DNA from: Snuella sedimenti
GTDB lineage: Bacteria; Bacteroidota; Bacteroidia; Flavobacteriales; Flavobacteriaceae
Reading direction: 5' to 3'
DNA: 64,000 bases
Assembly (NCBI RefSeq): GCF_016428595.1
Contig: NZ_JAELVQ010000001.1
Coordinates: 366,902-430,901 of the forward strand
A model generated the notes under the pieces. The model ran no database searches. It saw nothing but the letters and a program-made list of their open reading frames with translations, and was not told the origin of the DNA. Shown here piece by piece: positions 17,018 through 27,072 of this stretch; within the stretch, counting starts at the first letter, position 1; every line of letters starts with the position of its first letter. A program made the translations under genes and the position numbers.

Positions 17018-17049
17018 AAAAGGAGCTACCTATTTAGACAGCTCCTTTT
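17018..17049 (-). terminator. amtB terminator
   Basis: A 10-bp stem (AAAAGGAGCT at 17018-17027 with AGCTCCTTTT at 17040-17049) is followed on the minus strand by further Ts. It lies 30 bases downstream of the amtB stop and ends the porin-glnK-amtB operon. Confidence 0.85.
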
Positions 17050-17078
17050 AATTTCCACTTAACTAAAAACTTATAAAC

Positions 17079-18302
17079 TTAGTGCTCATTTAACCTGAAA
17101 TCAGGATAAGCATCCATACCATGCTCATGCGCATCTAAACCTTCTAACTCTTCTTTCTCTGAAACTCTAATTCCTATTGTTTTCTTAAGAACAAATATGA
17201 TTATAAACGACGACACTATACAAATAGCCGCATACGATACAACTCCTATTAATTGCGTTAAAAAGCTATGATCTGGGTTGGCAGAAAATATTCCAACGGC
17301 CAATGTTCCCCATACACCACAAATTAAATGAACCGCTATGGCTCCAACAGGATCATCCAATCTTAATTTATCTACACAGGTTACAGCAAATACAATAAGC
17401 GCTCCTGCTATGGCCCCTACAATTACTGCACTTGTTGGTGTCATAACATCAGCCCCTGCAGTAATACCCACAAGACCACCTAGTATTCCATTTAAAAACA
17501 TTGTTAAATCCAAGTTTTTATAAATAGCCGTAGAAACCAACATGGAAACAACACCTCCTGCTGCTGCAGCCAAACAGGTTGTTACCAAAGTGATTGATGT
17601 TAATTCTGGATCGGCAGAAAGCACAGAACCCCCATTAAAACCAAACCATCCTAACCAAAGTATTAGCACACCTGCCGTAGCCAATGGGATATTATGCCCT
17701 GGAATCGCCTGAGGCTTTCCATCCTTAAACTTACCAATACGAGATCCTAACAAATATACCGCTATTAAAGCAGCCCATCCCCCAACAGAGTGCACTAAGG
17801 TTGAACCTGCAAAATCATAAAATCCCATTTCATCTAAGAATCCACCACCCCATTTCCATGAACCAGCAATAGGATAAACAACTCCAACATAAATAATAGC
17901 GAAGATCATAAAAGGGACTATTTTCATTCGTTCTGCAACTGCTCCAGAAACAATAGTAGCTGCTGTCGCTGCAAACATTCCTTGGAACAAGAAATCTGTC
18001 CAGTAAGTATAGCCTTCATTATAAGCCAAATCTAAAGCACCTTCAGCTGTTAACGGAGAATCCAGTCCAAATCCTGCAAAGCCAAAGACCCCATTAAACT
18101 CTCCAGGGTACATTAAGTTAAACCCAACCAAACAATAAAGCAGCAACCCTACTGTTATAATAAAAATATTCTTAAAAAGTATGTTTATAGTATTCTTTTG
18201 TCTTGTTAATCCAATTTCTAAAAATGCAAAACCTAAATGCATAAAGAAAACGAGTGCTGTACAGATCATCATCCATACATTATTTGTTGTAAGTAATTCC
18301 AT
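17079..18302 (-). CDS. amtB: Ammonium transporter
   Basis: This 407-residue Amt/Rh protein has about 11 membrane helices. The twin pore histidines are His171 (STLVHSVGGW) and His325 (AIAVHLICGVWGTL), and the phenylalanine-gate region FQGMFAATAATI is present. It imports ammonium across the inner membrane and is normally gated by PII. The gene follows glnK after 22 bases in a porin-glnK-amtB operon. It has no cleavable signal peptide, unlike enterobacterial AmtB; the first helix starts near residue 8. Confidence 0.97.
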   Translation of the reverse strand: MELLTTNNVWMMICTALVFFMHLGFAFLEIGLTRQKNTINILFKNIFIITVGLLLYCLVGFNLMYPGEFNGVFGFAGFGLDSPLTAEGALDLAYNEGYTYWTDFLFQGMFAATAATIVSGAVAERMKIVPFMIFAIIYVGVVYPIAGSWKWGGGFLDEMGFYDFAGSTLVHSVGGWAALIAVYLLGSRIGKFKDGKPQAIPGHNIPLATAGVLILWLGWFGFNGGSVLSADPELTSITLVTTCLAAAAGGVVSMLVSTAIYKNLDLTMFLNGILGGLVGITAGADVMTPTSAVIVGAIAGALIVFAVTCVDKLRLDDPVGAIAVHLICGVWGTLAVGIFSANPDHSFLTQLIGVVSYAAICIVSSFIIIFVLKKTIGIRVSEKEELEGLDAHEHGMDAYPDFRLNEH

Positions 18303-18324
18303 AATTAATAGTGTTTGATGATTA

Positions 18325-18663
18325 TTATTTTAAGGTATCTCCTCCTTTTTCTCCTGTTCTTATTCTATAACATTCAGTGATATCGGAAACGAATATTTTA
18401 CCATCCCCTACTTCACCCGTTCCAGCTGAACCTAGAATAGCCTTGATTGTTACTTCTTCAAAATCATCATTAACTACAATAGATAAATAGCGGCGCTGAA
18501 TATCACTAGTGCTATAAGAAACACCCCTATACACATGACCCTCTTTTTCATTACCCAAACCGGTAACATCCCAGTAAGAGAAGAAGTTTACCCCCACTTC
18601 ATGCAGTGCATTTTTCACTACACTGTATTTAGATTTTCTAATAATTGCTTCAATTTTTTTCAT
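18325..18663 (-). CDS. glnK: PII nitrogen regulatory protein
   Basis: The 112-residue PII protein starts MKKIEAIIRK and ends with the family signature YRIRTGEKGGDTL. The T-loop contains VYRGVSYS, in which Tyr50 corresponds to the uridylylated Tyr51 of enteric PII; whether it is modified here cannot be told. It senses ATP/ADP and 2-oxoglutarate and should block the adjacent AmtB. The glnK name rests on its linkage to amtB. Confidence 0.93.
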   Translation of the reverse strand: MKKIEAIIRKSKYSVVKNALHEVGVNFFSYWDVTGLGNEKEGHVYRGVSYSTSDIQRRYLSIVVNDDFEEVTIKAILGSAGTGEVGDGKIFVSDITECYRIRTGEKGGDTLK

Positions 18664-18692
18664 GACTCATTTATTTTATTTAGTTAATTAGA

Positions 18693-19703
18693 TTAAAATG
18701 AATAAATAGCTGCCAAAGTAAAAGCTGCTAAGCTTTTTGTAGGCGCCATATCATTATCAAAGTATACTTCGTCAGAGTTACTATCTAAACGTAATTCAGG
18801 TTTGATAATTAAATTCTCAAGCGTGTAACTTCCTGTTAGTGTTAATGCAAATACACTTGGCTCTTCTGAAGCACCATCCATCATCCAATTAAAGTACTCG
18901 CCTCTTAGCCCTATTGAAAAATCTTCAGAAGTTGCCAATTGCGGATACAAAGCTGCTCCGTAAAAACCATTACCATCATTATCGGCATAAGCACCATTAA
19001 TACCCAAGAAGAAATCTTCAGACAGATCGAAACCGCCAGTATAATCAATTTCGAAACCAAGTACCACTCCAGAATCATAATAGAAATTCAGATATTGACC
19101 TGCAAAACCTAATTGAGCTCCTAAACCGTAATCTCCAGTAAAATTATTGTTAACATCCGTTGGATTCATAAAAGCCAACATTAAGCTAACATCATCAGAC
19201 AATGCAAAATCAGCCTTTAACCCAACATGCGAAAACGGCCCGCTAGAAAACAAGTAAGATGTACTATAGTTAAAGTTACCTACTGGCGAAATAACTTCAT
19301 AACCCAAATAGGTGTTAAAACGCCCTATAGTTAAAGTAGTGCTTTCAGATACATTCCAGTAAGCATATAACTGATTAATAAAAATCCCATCATCGCCTCC
19401 AACAGCCCCAAGACCACGAGGCCCAAATACTACGTCGGCAACAGCACCTGTTTTACCACCTTCATAGGAAGCTATCAAGTTTGCCATACCCAATGCAAAT
19501 CCAGTTTTGTTAGCAAATGACGTTCCAAAAGACTGAAACTCGTCGCCACCATCACCAAAAATAGCTCTATCGGAAGATGTTAAATTTGTTTTATAATACG
19601 CATCTATACTTCCTCCAATATTAAATGATTTTTTAGATTCATCTTCTTGGGCAAATAACACAGTTGCTACAAAAAGCATTGAAAGTGTGATAATTCTTTT
19701 CAT
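18693..19703 (-). CDS. Outer-membrane beta-barrel porin of the amt operon
   Basis: The 336-residue protein has a signal peptide (ending LFAQE near residue 20) and alternating aromatic-rich strands such as GFALGMANLIASYE, LSLMLAFMNPTDV-type segments and a terminal SLAAFTLAAIYSF ending in phenylalanine, the beta-barrel assembly signal. It belongs to the outer-membrane porin-like proteins (Gram-negative porin, Bacteroidota type). Its place as first gene of porin-glnK-amtB suggests a role in passage of ammonium or another small nitrogen source. Two dyads lie upstream. Confidence 0.75.
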   Translation of the reverse strand: MKRIITLSMLFVATVLFAQEDESKKSFNIGGSIDAYYKTNLTSSDRAIFGDGGDEFQSFGTSFANKTGFALGMANLIASYEGGKTGAVADVVFGPRGLGAVGGDDGIFINQLYAYWNVSESTTLTIGRFNTYLGYEVISPVGNFNYSTSYLFSSGPFSHVGLKADFALSDDVSLMLAFMNPTDVNNNFTGDYGLGAQLGFAGQYLNFYYDSGVVLGFEIDYTGGFDLSEDFFLGINGAYADNDGNGFYGAALYPQLATSEDFSIGLRGEYFNWMMDGASEEPSVFALTLTGSYTLENLIIKPELRLDSNSDEVYFDNDMAPTKSLAAFTLAAIYSF

Positions 19704-19772
19704 AATGTTTTAATTTTATAGTTATTGGTTAATTCTCATTGAATTCGAGGTAAAACTATATAAAAAACATTT

Positions 19773-19796
19773 ACACCCCTTAAAAAACAGGGGTGT
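19773..19796 (-). promoter_or_regulatory. Dyad 1 upstream of porin-glnK-amtB
   Basis: ACACCCC and GGGGTGT form a 7-bp dyad around TTAAAAAACA. On the minus strand the dyad is followed by GTAAATG and TTTTTATATA. The same layout recurs 52 bases away in dyad 2. It lies 70-93 bases upstream of the porin ATG. I infer an operator for a nitrogen regulator; the protein is unknown. Confidence 0.5.
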
Positions 19797-19824
19797 GTGA
19801 TTCATTTTTATATAAAATTCATTT

Positions 19825-19848
19825 ATACCCCTAATTTTTTAAGGGTAT
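19825..19848 (-). promoter_or_regulatory. Dyad 2 upstream of porin-glnK-amtB
   Basis: ATACCC and GGGTAT flank CTAATTTTTTAA; the outer pattern is ACCCCT...AGGGT as in dyad 1. On the minus strand it is followed by ATAAATGAA and TTTTATATA, repeating the layout of dyad 1. The 52-base centre spacing is close to five helical turns, so bound proteins would lie on one face. Confidence 0.5.
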
Positions 19849-20161
19849 TTAGATAATTTTATATTTTTTTGCTTTTTCAACAATACGGCTATTTGAATTA
19901 TTATTAGTTTTTTCAGTTTTTTGATGACATTATTTTTACAAAAGCAACTTTTTGTTAATTTTAATTCACAAATTCACATTTATAACTAAATATTATCGAT
20001 TGAATATTTACTAAAAAACCGCTTTATTATTGATATATAATTATTTTTATATTCACTTAACTCCTAAAATCGAAATAATAGATTACCCCTTATGGTTATT
20101 TAAATTCTACTGCATATCTTCGCTGTTAAAGGCTAATTTTTAAACTTATAATTTGTTGATT

Positions 20162-23100
20162 ATGTTGCAGAAACAAGGAATGTATTTACCTGAATTTGAA
20201 CACGAAAATTGTGGTGCAGGTTTTATTTGTAACCTTAAAGGGGAGAAAACAAATCAAATCATACACGATGCTTTAGAAATTTTGGTAAAACTAGAACACC
20301 GAGGAGGTGTAAGTGCAGATGGAAAGACCGGTGATGGCGCAGGATTATTAATCGATATCCCTCACGAATATTTCAACAGAGTATGTGATTTTAAAATTCC
20401 AGCACCTAGAGAGTATGCTGTTGGAATGATTTTTCTACCTCAAAATAAAAATCAGTACAAAACCTGTAAAGAAATTTTTGAAAAAGAAATACAAACGCAA
20501 GGACTAACCGTTTTGGGTTGGCGCGAAGTTCCTGTAGACTCCTCTCAGCTTGGAGAAATTGCATTAGCCTCAGAACCTAAGATAGAACAAATATTCGTAG
20601 GAAAATCAGAAGATATTGATGAAGCTACATTTAAAGCAAAATTGTATGCGGCTCGTAAAATTGCAGAGCACGCCATATACGCTTCTAAAATGTCCCAAAA
20701 CAACTATTTCTATGTTCCTAGTTTATCAACCACAACATTAATATACAAAGGCATTATCATGCCCGAAGATATTGGGCCATACTACAAAGACCTTTTAGAA
20801 CCAGATTTAGTAACACGCTTAGCCTTAGTACACCAAAGGTTTTCTACCAATACCATGCCTACATGGGAATTAGCCCAACCATTTAGACACATTTGTCAAA
20901 ATGGAGAGATAAACACCTTACGAGGCAACGTTAGTAGAATGCGTGTTCGCGAAGAAATCATGAAAAGTGATGTTTTCGGTCCACAAATAGACAAGTTATT
21001 CCCTATTATACTTCCAGGGAAATCAGATTCTGCATCTATGGATATGGTTGTGGAATTATTAACACATACCGGAAGATCCTTACCAGAAGTTATGATGATG
21101 ATGATTCCTGAAGCATGGGAAAAACACAAAACCATGTCGGAAGAAAGAAAAGCATTTTATGAATACAATGCCTGTATCATGGAACCTTGGGACGGCCCTG
21201 CATCGGTACCTTTTACAGATGGGGATTACATTGGAGCACTACTAGATCGTAACGGCTTAAGGCCTTCTAGATATTCCGTTACCAAAAGCGGAAAATTAAT
21301 TATGGCGTCAGAAATTGGCGTTGTTGATATTGCCCCAGAAGACGTTGAAAGCCACGGTAGACTAGAACCAGGAAAAATGTTCTTGGTAGACATGAACAAA
21401 GGTCGCATCATTAACGATGAAGAAATCAAGAGTAAAATTGTTTCCGAAAGACCCTATAAAGAATGGTTAGACAAAACAAGATTACATTTAAAAAATGTAC
21501 CTTATACAAACGAAACCTGTCCTATTGAAACCATCGACATTAAAACAAGACAGCGTTTGTTCAACTATACCTTCGAAGATATTCAAGAGGTTATTTCTCC
21601 AATGGCCCAGAATGGAAAAGAAGCTTTAGGATCTATGGGTACCGATACACCTTTAGCAGTACTATCCGACAGGCCTCAGCTCATTTCCAACTATTTTAAA
21701 CAATTATTTGCACAGGTTACCAATCCGCCTTTAGATGGTATTCGCGAAGAAATAGTTACCGATATCAGTTTAGCACTAGGTAAAGACCGAAATATTTTTA
21801 GCATTACCGAAAGACAATGTAGAAAATTACGCATTCAAAATCCAGTAATTTCCAATGCCGATTTAGAAAAAATAAGAAGCATTTCTGTCGAAGGTTTTAA
21901 AGCCGAAACCATAGAGATCCTATACGAAAAATCAAAAGGGCTAAACGGTCTTGAAGATGCCTTAGAAGATATTATTGTTCAAATAACCAAAGCCCTTGAA
22001 AGAGGAACGAACATTATTATCTTATCCGATAGAGGAGTAAACAAACAATTCGCTCCAATTCCTTCATTGTTAGCTTGTTCGTATGTTCATCATCAAATGA
22101 ACCGTTTACGCAAGCGCTCGTATTTTGACATTATTGTTGAATCGGCAGAGCCACGTGAACCACACCATTTTGCTACCCTATTTGGCTATGGCGCTAGTGC
22201 CATTAACCCTTATATGGTAAATGAAATTATTAGAATGCAAGTAAAAGAAGGATTCATCAAGGGTCTTGACGAACAAAAGGCTGTCGATAATTTCAATAAA
22301 GCTATTGGAAAAGGATTACTGAAAATCATGAACAAAATTGGAATCTCCACCCTACATTCTTATAGGGGATCTCAAATTTTTGAAATCGTTGGCTTTAACT
22401 CTCAATTTGTTGAAAAATACTTCCCTTATACCGCATCCAGAATTGAGGGTATCGGTTTATACGAAATTGAAAAAGAAATTAATGAACGCTACAAATATGC
22501 GTATCCCGACAAATACATAGACAAACGTTTAGGCTTAAATATAGGCGGCGATTACAGATGGCGACGAAATGGCGAGCGCCACATGTTTAACCCTACTACC
22601 ATTGCCAAACTACAACAAGCTGTAAGGCTTAGTGACCAGGATAGCTACGACGTATATTCTAAAGCTGTAAACGAACAATCGGAAAATCTGATGACCATTC
22701 GAGGTTTATTCGAATTCGACAACTTAGATCCCATTCCGTTAGAAGAAGTAGAGCCTTGGACAGCCATTGTAAAACGCTTCAAGACGGGGGCTATGTCTTA
22801 TGGATCCATTTCCAGAGAAGCACACGAAAACTTAGCCATCGCCATGAACCGTATTGGTGGTAAGTCGAATTCTGGAGAAGGAGGTGAAGACAGAAAACGT
22901 TTTCAGCCAGACGTTAACGGCGATAACCGCAACTCGGCAATCAAACAAGTTGCGTCCGGACGCTTTGGGGTAACATCACATTACCTTACCAATGCTAAAG
23001 AAATTCAAATAAAGATGGCTCAGGGCGCCAAGCCCGGAGAAGGCGGACAATTACCAGGCGAAAAAGTATTACCTTGGATTGCGGCGGCACGAAACTCTAC

Positions 23101-24676
23101 ACCTTTTGTAGGATTAATTTCGCCACCACCACATCATGACATATACTCTATTGAGGATTTAGCACAATTAATATACGACTTAAAAAATGCTAACCGTGAA
23201 GCAAGAATAAATGTTAAACTGGTTTCCGAAGTCGGCGTTGGCACCATTGCTGCTGGAGTTTCTAAAGCAAAAGCAGACGTTGTACTTATATCTGGCTACG
23301 ATGGTGGTACAGGAGCCTCTCCGCTTACCTCATTAAAACATGCCGGATTACCTTGGGAGCTTGGTTTAGCAGAAGCACAACAAGCTTTGGTTTTAAACAA
23401 ATTAAGAAGCCGAATTGTGGTAGAATGTGACGGTCAGCTAAAAACAGGCCGCGATGTAGCCATTGCTGCTTTATTAGGTGCTGAAGAATTTGGTTTTGCA
23501 ACCGCCCCATTGGTAGCTTCAGGATGTATTATGATGCGTAAATGTCATTTAAATACATGCCCTGTAGGTATTGCGACTCAAGATAAAGCATTACGTAAAA
23601 ACTTTAAAGGCACACCAGAGCACGTTATAAATTTCTTCTACTATATAGCAGAAGAATTAAGAGGCATCATGGCGCAGCTAGGGTTTAGAACCCTAGACGA
23701 AATGATAGGACAAACCCATAAAATCAATGCCAATAAAGCGATTAAACACTACAAAGCTAAAGGCTTGGATTTATCTTCCATCTTACACAGACCTGCCGAG
23801 TACAGTAATATGGTTTTAAAGAATACAGAAGAACAAGATCATGATTTACAAGATGTTCTAGATTTTAGAATACTTAAGGACTCCCACAGGGCTTTATATA
23901 GAAAAGAACAAATGACTTTAGAGTATCCTATAAACAATACAAACCGCTCTGTTGGTGCTATTGTAAGTAATGAGATCTCTAAAGTATACGGACACCTTGG
24001 CTTACCCGACAACACCTTAAACATTAATTTTACAGGTTCGGCTGGGCAAAGTTTTGGAGCTTTTGGTGCTCACGGATTAACATTTACAGTAGAAGGCAAT
24101 ACTAACGATTACCTTGGTAAAGGTTTATCGGGAGCTAAATTAATTGTTAAGAAACCAGCCAAAGCCGACTTTATAGCAGAAAACAACATTATAGTTGGTA
24201 ATGTTTGTCTATTTGGAGCCGTTGAAGGAGAAGCTTACATTAACGGTATTGCCGGCGAACGTTTTGCCGTAAGAAACTCTGGAGCTACTGCCGTTGTTGA
24301 AGGTGTAGGCGATCATTGTTGTGAGTATATGACCGGTGGTAAAGTAATTGTACTTGGTAGCACTGGGAGAAACTTTGCTGCAGGTATGAGTGGCGGTATC
24401 GCTTATGTTTACGACCCGGAAAAGAAACTTGAAAACGGATTATGCAATACAGAGACTATTGAGTTTGAAGATATCTTATCTGAAGACGCTAAAGAATTAA
24501 AAGCATTAATCGAAAAACATGTCCTTTACACAAACAGTAACCGTGGAAAAGAACTATTAGCCGATTGGGAAACTAGCTTAAATAATTTTGTTAGAATCAT
24601 GCCAATCGAATACAAACGTGCATTGAAACGTTTAGAAACTGAGGAACAAATGGTAGAAGAATTAACAACAGCATAA
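20162..24676 (+). CDS. gltB: Glutamate synthase large subunit
   Basis: GltB transfers glutamine amide nitrogen to 2-oxoglutarate. The 1504-residue protein contains, in order, a class-II amidotransferase domain (nucleophile Cys17 in HENCGAGF after a short propeptide), the central domain, the FMN TIM barrel ([26 protein letters not shown]), the [3Fe-4S] cysteines C1122, C1128 and C1133 ([12 protein letters not shown]), and the C-terminal GXGXG helix ([19 protein letters not shown]). The frame opens at a TTG (20153), but the ATG at 20162 gives the expected N-terminus. It is divergent from the amt operon and cotranscribed with gltD. Confidence 0.97.
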   Translation: MLQKQGMYLPEFEHENCGAGFICNLKGEKTNQIIHDALEILVKLEHRGGVSADGKTGDGAGLLIDIPHEYFNRVCDFKIPAPREYAVGMIFLPQNKNQYKTCKEIFEKEIQTQGLTVLGWREVPVDSSQLGEIALASEPKIEQIFVGKSEDIDEATFKAKLYAARKIAEHAIYASKMSQNNYFYVPSLSTTTLIYKGIIMPEDIGPYYKDLLEPDLVTRLALVHQRFSTNTMPTWELAQPFRHICQNGEINTLRGNVSRMRVREEIMKSDVFGPQIDKLFPIILPGKSDSASMDMVVELLTHTGRSLPEVMMMMIPEAWEKHKTMSEERKAFYEYNACIMEPWDGPASVPFTDGDYIGALLDRNGLRPSRYSVTKSGKLIMASEIGVVDIAPEDVESHGRLEPGKMFLVDMNKGRIINDEEIKSKIVSERPYKEWLDKTRLHLKNVPYTNETCPIETIDIKTRQRLFNYTFEDIQEVISPMAQNGKEALGSMGTDTPLAVLSDRPQLISNYFKQLFAQVTNPPLDGIREEIVTDISLALGKDRNIFSITERQCRKLRIQNPVISNADLEKIRSISVEGFKAETIEILYEKSKGLNGLEDALEDIIVQITKALERGTNIIILSDRGVNKQFAPIPSLLACSYVHHQMNRLRKRSYFDIIVESAEPREPHHFATLFGYGASAINPYMVNEIIRMQVKEGFIKGLDEQKAVDNFNKAIGKGLLKIMNKIGISTLHSYRGSQIFEIVGFNSQFVEKYFPYTASRIEGIGLYEIEKEINERYKYAYPDKYIDKRLGLNIGGDYRWRRNGERHMFNPTTIAKLQQAVRLSDQDSYDVYSKAVNEQSENLMTIRGLFEFDNLDPIPLEEVEPWTAIVKRFKTGAMSYGSISREAHENLAIAMNRIGGKSNSGEGGEDRKRFQPDVNGDNRNSAIKQVASGRFGVTSHYLTNAKEIQIKMAQGAKPGEGGQLPGEKVLPWIAAARNSTPFVGLISPPPHHDIYSIEDLAQLIYDLKNANREARINVKLVSEVGVGTIAAGVSKAKADVVLISGYDGGTGASPLTSLKHAGLPWELGLAEAQQALVLNKLRSRIVVECDGQLKTGRDVAIAALLGAEEFGFATAPLVASGCIMMRKCHLNTCPVGIATQDKALRKNFKGTPEHVINFFYYIAEELRGIMAQLGFRTLDEMIGQTHKINANKAIKHYKAKGLDLSSILHRPAEYSNMVLKNTEEQDHDLQDVLDFRILKDSHRALYRKEQMTLEYPINNTNRSVGAIVSNEISKVYGHLGLPDNTLNINFTGSAGQSFGAFGAHGLTFTVEGNTNDYLGKGLSGAKLIVKKPAKADFIAENNIIVGNVCLFGAVEGEAYINGIAGERFAVRNSGATAVVEGVGDHCCEYMTGGKVIVLGSTGRNFAAGMSGGIAYVYDPEKKLENGLCNTETIEFEDILSEDAKELKALIEKHVLYTNSNRGKELLADWETSLNNFVRIMPIEYKRALKRLETEEQMVEELTTA

Positions 24677-24680
24677 TACA

Positions 24681-26144
24681 ATGGGAAAAGTAACAGGTTT
24701 TAAAGAATTCGAAAGACAAGATGAAGCGTACACGCCTGTAAAAGACCGTGTAAAACATTATAAAGAATTTACAGTACCTTTAAGTGATTCCGAAATCACA
24801 AAGCAAGGATCACGCTGTATGGACTGTGGCATCCCATTTTGTCATAGCGGTTGTCCTCTAGGGAATTTAATCCCAGATTTTAACCATATGGTACACCAAG
24901 GCGAATGGCAAAAAGCCTCTTGGATACTGCACTCAACAAACAATTTCCCGGAGTTTACAGGTCGTTTATGCCCAGCACCTTGTGAACAATCGTGTGTATT
25001 AGGAATTATAGAAGATCCGGTTTCTATTGAAAACATAGAAAAAAATATTGTTGAGCGCGCTTTTAAAGAGGGATGGATTAAACCACAACCTCCAAAAACA
25101 AGAACAGGGAAAACAATTGCCATTGTAGGCTCTGGACCAGCAGGCTTGGCAGCTGCACAACAACTAAATCGCGCAGGCCATACCGTTACTGTTTTTGAAA
25201 GAGATGATGAAATTGGCGGTTTGTTACGTTACGGAATCCCTAATTTTAAATTAGAAAAGGAAATCATAGACCGTCGTATTGCTATTTTAGAAGCTGAAGG
25301 CATTACTTTTAAAGTCAATGTGAACGTTGGTGTTAATTACGATGTAAAAGCATTAAAAGATTTTGATGCCGTTGTATTATGTGGTGGCGCTACCGAAAGA
25401 AGAAGCTTACCTACACCGGGAATTGATGCCGATGGCGTAGTACAGGCCATGGATTTCTTAACACAACAAACAAAAGTAGTATTCGGCAAGGAAGTTAAAG
25501 ACCAAGTATTGGCAACCGACAAGGACGTTATTGTAATTGGTGGTGGTGACACTGGGTCTGACTGTATAGGTACTTCGAATCGCCAAGGCGCTAAATCGGT
25601 AACAAATTTTGAAATTATGCCAAAGCCTCCGGGACATCGGTCGCCAACAACGCCATGGCCTTTCTGGCCGCTACAACTTAAAACATCTTCTTCTCATCAA
25701 GAAGGTGTTGAAAGAAACTGGCTTATCAACACAAAAGAGTTTATAACAGATGCCAATGGAAAATTAACAGCCCTAAAAACTGTTAATGTGGAATGGAAAA
25801 TGGTGCCAGGAGAGCGTCCACAACTAATTGAAATTGAAGGAACAGAAAAAACATGGCCATGCGACTTAGCGCTTCTTGCCTTAGGTTTTACAGGCCCTGA
25901 AAGCACTTTAGCCGATCAATTAGGCATAGAAAAAGATGCACGTTCTAACTACAAAGCTGAATATGGAAAATACCAAACGAATATCCCTAACATTTTTACC
26001 GCTGGTGATATGCGCAGAGGACAATCATTAATTGTTTGGGCTATTTCCGAAGGTCGCGAAGCTGCCAGGCAAGTTGACATTTATTTGATGGGTAAATCCG
26101 ATTTACCTTCCAAAAACATGTCAGGAGATTTAGTTCCTTTATAA
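24681..26144 (+). CDS. gltD: Glutamate synthase small subunit
   Basis: The 487-residue flavoprotein passes electrons from NAD(P)H to GltB. It has N-terminal Fe-S cysteines (CMDCGIPFCHSGCPLGN and LCPAPCEQSC), an FAD fold (AIVGSGPAGLAAAQQLNRAG, near residue 150), an NAD(P) fold (VIVIGGGDTGSDCIGT) and the closing FAD motif IFTAGDMRRGQSLIVWAISE. The start is 4 bases after the gltB stop, a coupled operon. A terminator follows. Confidence 0.97.
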   Translation: MGKVTGFKEFERQDEAYTPVKDRVKHYKEFTVPLSDSEITKQGSRCMDCGIPFCHSGCPLGNLIPDFNHMVHQGEWQKASWILHSTNNFPEFTGRLCPAPCEQSCVLGIIEDPVSIENIEKNIVERAFKEGWIKPQPPKTRTGKTIAIVGSGPAGLAAAQQLNRAGHTVTVFERDDEIGGLLRYGIPNFKLEKEIIDRRIAILEAEGITFKVNVNVGVNYDVKALKDFDAVVLCGGATERRSLPTPGIDADGVVQAMDFLTQQTKVVFGKEVKDQVLATDKDVIVIGGGDTGSDCIGTSNRQGAKSVTNFEIMPKPPGHRSPTTPWPFWPLQLKTSSSHQEGVERNWLINTKEFITDANGKLTALKTVNVEWKMVPGERPQLIEIEGTEKTWPCDLALLALGFTGPESTLADQLGIEKDARSNYKAEYGKYQTNIPNIFTAGDMRRGQSLIVWAISEGREAARQVDIYLMGKSDLPSKNMSGDLVPL

Positions 26145-26154
26145 TAATAGTTTT

Positions 26155-26194
26155 ACCTCACCCCTTTTACATTGTAATGTTTAAGGGGTAAGGT
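26155..26194 (+). terminator. gltD terminator
   Basis: A 12-bp stem with one mismatch (ACCTCACCCCTT at 26155-26166 with AAGGGGTAAGGT at 26183-26194) lies 10 bases after the gltD stop. It is followed by TTAAAGG, so the T-run is weak, but the position is right. Confidence 0.6.
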
Positions 26195-26357
26195 TTAAAG
26201 GCTTTATAACTTCGTTCTCAAAAGTTAAATACATTTGAGCAAAACTTGCAAACAAAACAACCTCTAAAGTCATTACGTTTTATTTTTTTACATTTTTTAG
26301 AAATTATTTAACAGTTTCAAAAATCTTATATATTATATTTGCCTTTTTAAAAAATCT

Positions 26358-26648
26358 ATGTATAAAAAATCAGTAGCAATATTTTTCACAGTAGTATTTA
26401 TGGGGTTCATTGTAGCGCCGTCTATTATTATTGCTCTTGACGACTCTATCGATACATCTATTTTTTATTCGATGGCTGAAGAAGAAGAAAACGGCAAATC
26501 AAAAAAAGGAGAGTTAACGTTTTCTCTCGAAGCTAACGACTATAATACTTTTGACGATTCAAAAGACCAGCTTCATTTAGGGTATCGCTTTAAAAACTAC
26601 CCTAAGCCACACCTCAATTTAATTTCTCCGCCTCCAGAACGCATCTAA
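26358..26648 (+). CDS. Small membrane-anchored or secreted protein
   Basis: The 96-residue protein begins with one hydrophobic segment (about residues 5-28, FFTVVFMGFIVAPSIIIAL) and an acidic middle (AEEEENGKSKKGEL), ending in a proline-rich tail (PKPHLNLISPPPERI). I recognise the general look of a short flavobacterial protein found beside metabolic genes but no named family. No signal cleavage motif is obvious. It stands alone between gltD and the SulP block. Confidence 0.6.
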   Translation: MYKKSVAIFFTVVFMGFIVAPSIIIALDDSIDTSIFYSMAEEEENGKSKKGELTFSLEANDYNTFDDSKDQLHLGYRFKNYPKPHLNLISPPPERI

Positions 26649-27072
26649 TTATTATTAATGTGAATCTTGTTTAAAAGCACATCATTTCGAGTGGAATTCC
26701 TCAAGGATTTTGCCCCGGGAAGTACTTTAACATAGTAAATTTTCATACCTACTATTTGTAGGTAGGTTTTTGATACATCAAATCATCAATTTGAACCTTT
26801 ACTAACTAAATTTATTATACAAGATTTCCATTAATAGCACTTTTCAAGGCTTACATAAATTAGAATAGCCTAAGTAAATTATCAACTCATTTTAATTTAA
26901 AAAATTCAATACCAGCTATTGTATTAAATTACTGTGAATAGGAAATGTTATTTTTCTAAATTCTAGTCAAAAAACAACAAATATGTACGCTCGTATTTTG
27001 AAAAGAAAATATTGAACTGCGTCCTTTTCATAGTTATATTTACAATAAATGGTATAAAAACTTATTATAATT
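26649..27072. other. Intergenic region with a weak terminator and repeat remnant
   Basis: The gap holds a short ACCTAC/GTAGGT stem followed by AGGTTTTT (26747-26770), a plausible terminator for the preceding gene. A GAGTGGAATTCCTCAAGGAT segment near 26691-26710 resembles the repeats at 38351 and 43246. No ORF is visible; the rest is the AT-rich leader of the SulP gene. Confidence 0.45.

Larger units (their letters stand above)
19704..20161. other. Shared regulatory region of amt operon and gltBD
   Basis: This 458-base divergent region contains two copies of an ACCCC-AAAAAA-GGGGT dyad (19773-19796, 19825-19848), a possible half-site ACCCCTTAT near 20085-20093, and otherwise very AT-rich DNA without an ORF. 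Confidence 0.6.
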
